Positions 7,165 through 9,331 of a DNA stretch of 9,331 bases are shown here, one piece after another (positions within the stretch are counted from its first letter, which is position 1; every line of letters starts with the position of its first letter). The translations under genes and the position numbers were made by a program. Origin of the DNA: Candidatus Brevefilum sp. (GTDB taxonomy: Bacteria; Chloroflexota; Anaerolineae; Anaerolineales; Anaerolineaceae); assembly GCA_007135845.1 (NCBI GenBank), contig SLIC01000112.1, forward strand, positions 1-9,331. Direction: 5' to 3'. The notes beneath the pieces are model-generated. The model worked only from the letters and a program-made list of their open reading frames with translations. It searched no databases and was not told the DNA's origin.

Positions 7165-7784
7165 CGCACCTTCTTTAAAACAAATACAGCCGTATGATGC
7201 CCATAAGGCTACGGCCGTCGTATCAGCGAGGCTTCCTGATTGGCGATATTTTTGTGAAGGATAGAAAGCTTAAGACGGGTTCTTTATACCAGTAATTGAA
7301 CCCGGATGGTCATCTTAGGTGACAAATTTGTGATAAAAGCCCATTACTATCCTTGCGTTATGCTTGACTCTAATCTTGACAATGGCAAAAGGTTAACGGA
7401 AACCGTTTCACCGATGCACTCTTTTCAAAACCGACGTCATCATCAATAATATGCCAGGCAGGTTGCCGGCGAAAAATTTTCGTGCGGTTCTCTTTGATAT
7501 CTCGATCGCAGCCCTTTATTTTGGGCGGCAAATGAATAAATTTTTAATCATCTATTAAGTCCGAAGACTTTTCTATTGTTCTAATTATACAATAAAAATT
7601 TAATAAATGAAGGTGTTAAATTCAGATATATGTGATCCATGTGCGAAAATTTTGTTTTACCCGGTGCAGCAGATCCTTTTTCCTTGAGATTATCATCCAG
7701 GAGGACACAACTGCATTGCAACCAATTGGCTTAACTTGCCGCCTTTTTTTGGTTTATTGGCTGAGTTATGTTAAAATAAAAACT
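7165..7784. other. Gene-free intergenic region between recX and the 152-aa membrane protein gene
   Basis: A 620-bp stretch separates two divergent genes. I see no credible gene: the reading frame from 7632 that joins the 152-residue protein is better explained as untranslated. It holds several inverted repeats. GCCGTA/TACGGC (7189-7194 with 7210-7215, inner GCC/GGC) lies in the presumed recX leader. CGGGTTC/GAACCCG (7276-7282 with 7298-7304) has TATAAA on the minus strand between its arms, a possible recX -10. AACGG-AAA-CCGTT (7395-7407) overlaps GAAAC-C-GTTTC (7399-7409). The stretch 7530-7620 is very AT-rich. A region this long suggests regulatory sites or a small RNA, but no family was recognised. 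Confidence 0.5.
7749..7777 (+). promoter_or_regulatory. Promoter of the 152-aa membrane protein gene (probably leaderless)
   Basis: A -35-like TTGGTT (7749-7754), a 17-bp spacer ending in an extended TG (7769-7770), and a -10 TAAAAT (7772-7777) are followed by the ATG only 7 bases later at 7785. A start point 7-8 nt after the -10 would coincide with the A of the ATG, giving a leaderless mRNA. No Shine-Dalgarno could fit between them. Confidence 0.5.
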
Positions 7785-8243
7785 ATGAACACACAAATAC
7801 CTGAATCAATGGTTGAAATACCAATCAGTGAGAGTTACTCTCGACATCGTCGACAACGTTTTTGGCAAGTTATTGCACCGGTCGGAATCGGGGTTTTGGT
7901 TATCCTGGTGATCCTCGGTCTGGTGATCAGCACAGCGGTTGCCACAGACGCGGGCCCCCCGGTTTCGCAATGGGCAGATACCTCCCTGATCTGGCTGTCA
8001 CTGCCGGCCCTGATTTTTGCCGTGATAATGGCCCTCATCCTGATTGGGATGAGTTTCCTGATGGCGCGTCTTCTGAAGATTCTGCCGGGTTATACTTTCA
8101 AAGCGCAATATTTTGTGAACTTGGGCAAAAATTATATTATCGCTTTTGCAGATAAAGTTGTTGAACCCATTATCGCTGTGAAGGGCGCCAGTGCCACGGT
8201 ATCCGCTCTGTTTGGTTCAATTTTTGGCTATCGACGAAAATAG
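7785..8243 (+). CDS. Unknown two-helix membrane protein
   Basis: Not recognised. The 152-residue protein has a polar N-terminus with a basic patch (SRHRRQRF, 19-26), two strong transmembrane segments (about 28-53 and 66-97) joined by a short loop with PPVSQWAD (58-65), and an amphipathic C-terminal part (about 105-152) rich in A, V, I and F that ends RRK. By the positive-inside tendency, both termini are probably cytoplasmic. An open frame extends upstream to an ATG at 7632, but that stretch (Cys- and Phe-rich, unlike the rest) has no ribosome site. A promoter (7749-7777) lies directly before the internal ATG at 7785, so I chose that start. The 66-residue membrane protein gene and RNase Z follow on the same strand. 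Confidence 0.65.
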   Translation: MNTQIPESMVEIPISESYSRHRRQRFWQVIAPVGIGVLVILVILGLVISTAVATDAGPPVSQWADTSLIWLSLPALIFAVIMALILIGMSFLMARLLKILPGYTFKAQYFVNLGKNYIIAFADKVVEPIIAVKGASATVSALFGSIFGYRRK

Positions 8244-8250
8244 GTTTTTC

Positions 8251-8317
8251 ACCAGGTTTTGACAATGAGACAAATCTCTAATTATTTGTCCTGTACACCA
8301 TCCTGTTAAGACCTGGT
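8251..8317 (+). ncRNA. Structured RNA candidate between two small membrane protein genes
   Basis: In the plus-strand RNA, 8251-8264 (ACCAGGTTTTGACA) pairs with 8304-8317 (TGTTAAGACCTGGT) over 14 consecutive positions: 12 Watson-Crick and two G-U pairs. Inside it a second perfect stem GACAAAT/ATTTGTC (8269-8275 with 8284-8290) has an 8-nt loop. The two G-U pairs would be A-C mismatches on the other strand, which favours plus-strand RNA. No T run follows, so it is not a standard intrinsic terminator. It begins 7 bases after the stop of the upstream gene and ends 61 bases before the next ATG, so it could be a 3'-end processing structure, a leader element of the downstream gene, or a small RNA. 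No known family was recognised. Confidence 0.4.
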
Positions 8318-8378
8318 ACCTTGATGATTTATTTAATGAGAATGGTTTAACCACCTTATATATAGAAGGGATTTTTGT

Positions 8379-8579
8379 ATGGATAACAGTTGGAAAACGA
8401 AAACAATGATTTTTGGAACCGTGATCGGGGCGGTAGCAGGCGCGCTGGCAGCCTTCTTATTGGTTCAAAGGGCTGAGAAAGAAAATACCGTGCCTAAATT
8501 GACCACCGGTGAGGGCATCCAGGTAGGTCTGGGTGTTTTGGGCTTGCTGCGCATGATTGCCGGGCTTGGTATTGACTGA
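8379..8579 (+). CDS. Small single-helix membrane protein of unknown function
   Basis: A 66-residue protein: a short polar start (MDNSWKTKT), one glycine/alanine-rich membrane helix (about 10-30, MIFGTVIGAVAGALAAFLLV), a charged segment (RAEKENTVPK, 31-40), then a hydrophobic C-terminal segment (GIQVGLGVLGLLRMIAGLG, 46-64) that may lie on or re-enter the membrane. The glycine-zipper first helix recalls YtxH-like small envelope proteins, but the rest does not match closely and I assign no function. GAAGGGA (8365-8371), 7 bases before the ATG, supports translation, and the clear ribosome site and sensible composition make it a real gene. RNase Z starts 39 bases after its stop in the same frame, so the two are probably co-transcribed. 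A TATATA (8357-8362) and a palindrome TGGTT-T-AACCA (8343-8353) just upstream could be a -10 and an operator; both are weak. Confidence 0.7.
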   Translation: MDNSWKTKTMIFGTVIGAVAGALAAFLLVQRAEKENTVPKLTTGEGIQVGLGVLGLLRMIAGLGID

Positions 8580-8618
8580 TCGTTTCTCTGGAATTACAGA
8601 GCTCAGCGGGCATCGCTA

Positions 8619-9331
8619 TTGTTTGAAATTATATTTTTAGGTACATCTGCATCAGCACCTTCAGTCCATCGGGGCTTATCTTCGTTAGTCGTCCAACATG
8701 AAGAATTCCGTTTCCTGATCGATTGCGGTGAGGGCACACAACGCCAGATTTTGCGCGCAGGGATTGGCTTTAAGCGCCTGAACCAGGTATTACTGACCCA
8801 TGGTCACCTGGATCACATTCTTGGGCTGGGTGGTTTGGTATCAACCTTTTTACGCTGGGATGTGATTGAAACCATTGATATCTATGGTACACGGCACACC
8901 CTTGATCGGGTGCATGACCTGATCTTTGGGGTGGTCTTGCGCGGTTACCAGGGAACACCACCCGTTATCCTGCACGAGATTAAACCTGGTATTTTTTGGG
9001 AATCAGAACGATTCTCGATCACGGCTTTTCCCGTCACGCATCGCGGCTCCCATTCCCTTGGCTACCGCTTTGAAGAACGCAGCCGGCGTCCGTTCCTGCC
9101 TGAAGCTGCAGAAGCCCTCAATATCCCGCCAGGCCCCTGGCGTCGAGACCTGGTGAACGGTAAAAGTGTCACCTTACCGGATGGGCGAAAAATCAACCCA
9201 GACGAGGTTTTAGGTGACGAGCGTAAGGGAACCAGCCTGGCTGTTGTTGGTGATACGGGAAACGCCGATAAAGTACGCCCGCATGTAGAAGGTGTTGACG
9301 CTCTTGTCATTGAGGCGACCTATACTCAAAG
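8619..9331 (+). CDS. rnz: Ribonuclease Z (tRNA 3' processing), N-terminal part, cut by window end
   Basis: MBL-fold zinc endonuclease that removes 3' trailers from tRNA precursors. The 237 complete codons in the window cover most of a usual ~310-residue enzyme. Seen: the N-terminal FEIIFLGTSASAPSVHRG (2-19), FLIDCGEGTQRQ (32-43), the metal motif THGHLDHILGLGGL (H61, H63, D65, H66), the downstream His in VTHRGSHSLGYRF (H141), and GDTGN with the bridging Asp, followed by VIEATY. The last metal His lies beyond the window. There is no ATG between the in-frame stop at 8577 and the conserved FEIIFLG block; the only standard start is TTG at 8619, immediately before Phe2, where homologues have Met. 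The Shine-Dalgarno is weak (AGCGGG). The long insertion with PPGPWRRDLVNGKSVTLPDG is the family's usual variable region. Confidence 0.93.
   Translation, partial: MFEIIFLGTSASAPSVHRGLSSLVVQHEEFRFLIDCGEGTQRQILRAGIGFKRLNQVLLTHGHLDHILGLGGLVSTFLRWDVIETIDIYGTRHTLDRVHDLIFGVVLRGYQGTPPVILHEIKPGIFWESERFSITAFPVTHRGSHSLGYRFEERSRRPFLPEAAEALNIPPGPWRRDLVNGKSVTLPDGRKINPDEVLGDERKGTSLAVVGDTGNADKVRPHVEGVDALVIEATYTQ

Noticed and set aside
7276..7304. tRNA-like GGTTC arm
   Set aside because: No acceptor, D or anticodon arms fit around it.
7511..7526. GCCC/GGGC hairpin as a plus-strand terminator
   Set aside because: The stem is only 4 bp, the T-rich part is separated from it, and no plus-strand gene lies directly upstream.
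7632..7784. N-terminal extension of the two-helix membrane protein from an ATG at 7632
   Set aside because: There is no ribosome site, the composition differs from the rest, and a promoter for the internal ATG lies inside this stretch.

Overview
The window is ordinary-looking bacterial chromosome of mid GC content, most likely from an uncultured Chloroflexota of the Anaerolineae type. That placement is an inference: it rests on the gene set (RNase Y next to RecX, a DUF4013-type membrane protein, small unannotated membrane proteins beside RNase Z) and general protein style, not on a marker gene. No mobile element, CRISPR array, tRNA or rRNA was recognised.

Layout. At the left edge, the first 175 codons of a cysteine synthase (cysK) run off the window on the minus strand. 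cysK has a clear sigma-70-type promoter at 778-805 and a roughly 240-nt leader. The leader holds an 11-codon ORF with two Cys codons and several strong, partly competing RNA stems. The other half of the divergent intergenic region carries a roughly 190-bp inverted repeat built from GAATGGT-type units. Then follow three tightly packed plus-strand genes (1060-3989): an M24 Xaa-Pro aminopeptidase-like protein, an MFS transporter and a glyoxalase II-like metallo-beta-lactamase hydrolase. The last two overlap by 11 bases. A lone DUF4013-type membrane protein (4207-4848) converges on a minus-strand pair, recX-rny (7164 to 4957), which ends in a strong intrinsic terminator at 4905-4937.

To the right is a 620-bp gene-free stretch, then plus-strand genes: a 152-residue two-TM protein whose promoter sits so close that its mRNA is probably leaderless, a 67-nt intergenic RNA-fold candidate, a 66-residue one-TM protein, and a TTG-started RNase Z cut by the window end.

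How the genes fit together. The peptidase, MFS protein and hydrolase look like one operon of general metabolism without a clear joint pathway. recX and rny are translationally close (3 bases apart). RNase Y (mRNA decay) and RNase Z (tRNA 3' maturation) both act on RNA but lie in separate units. The most interesting part is the cysK leader, which looks like a cysteine-sensing attenuator; the 8251-8317 fold comes second. No wholly new multi-gene system was seen.
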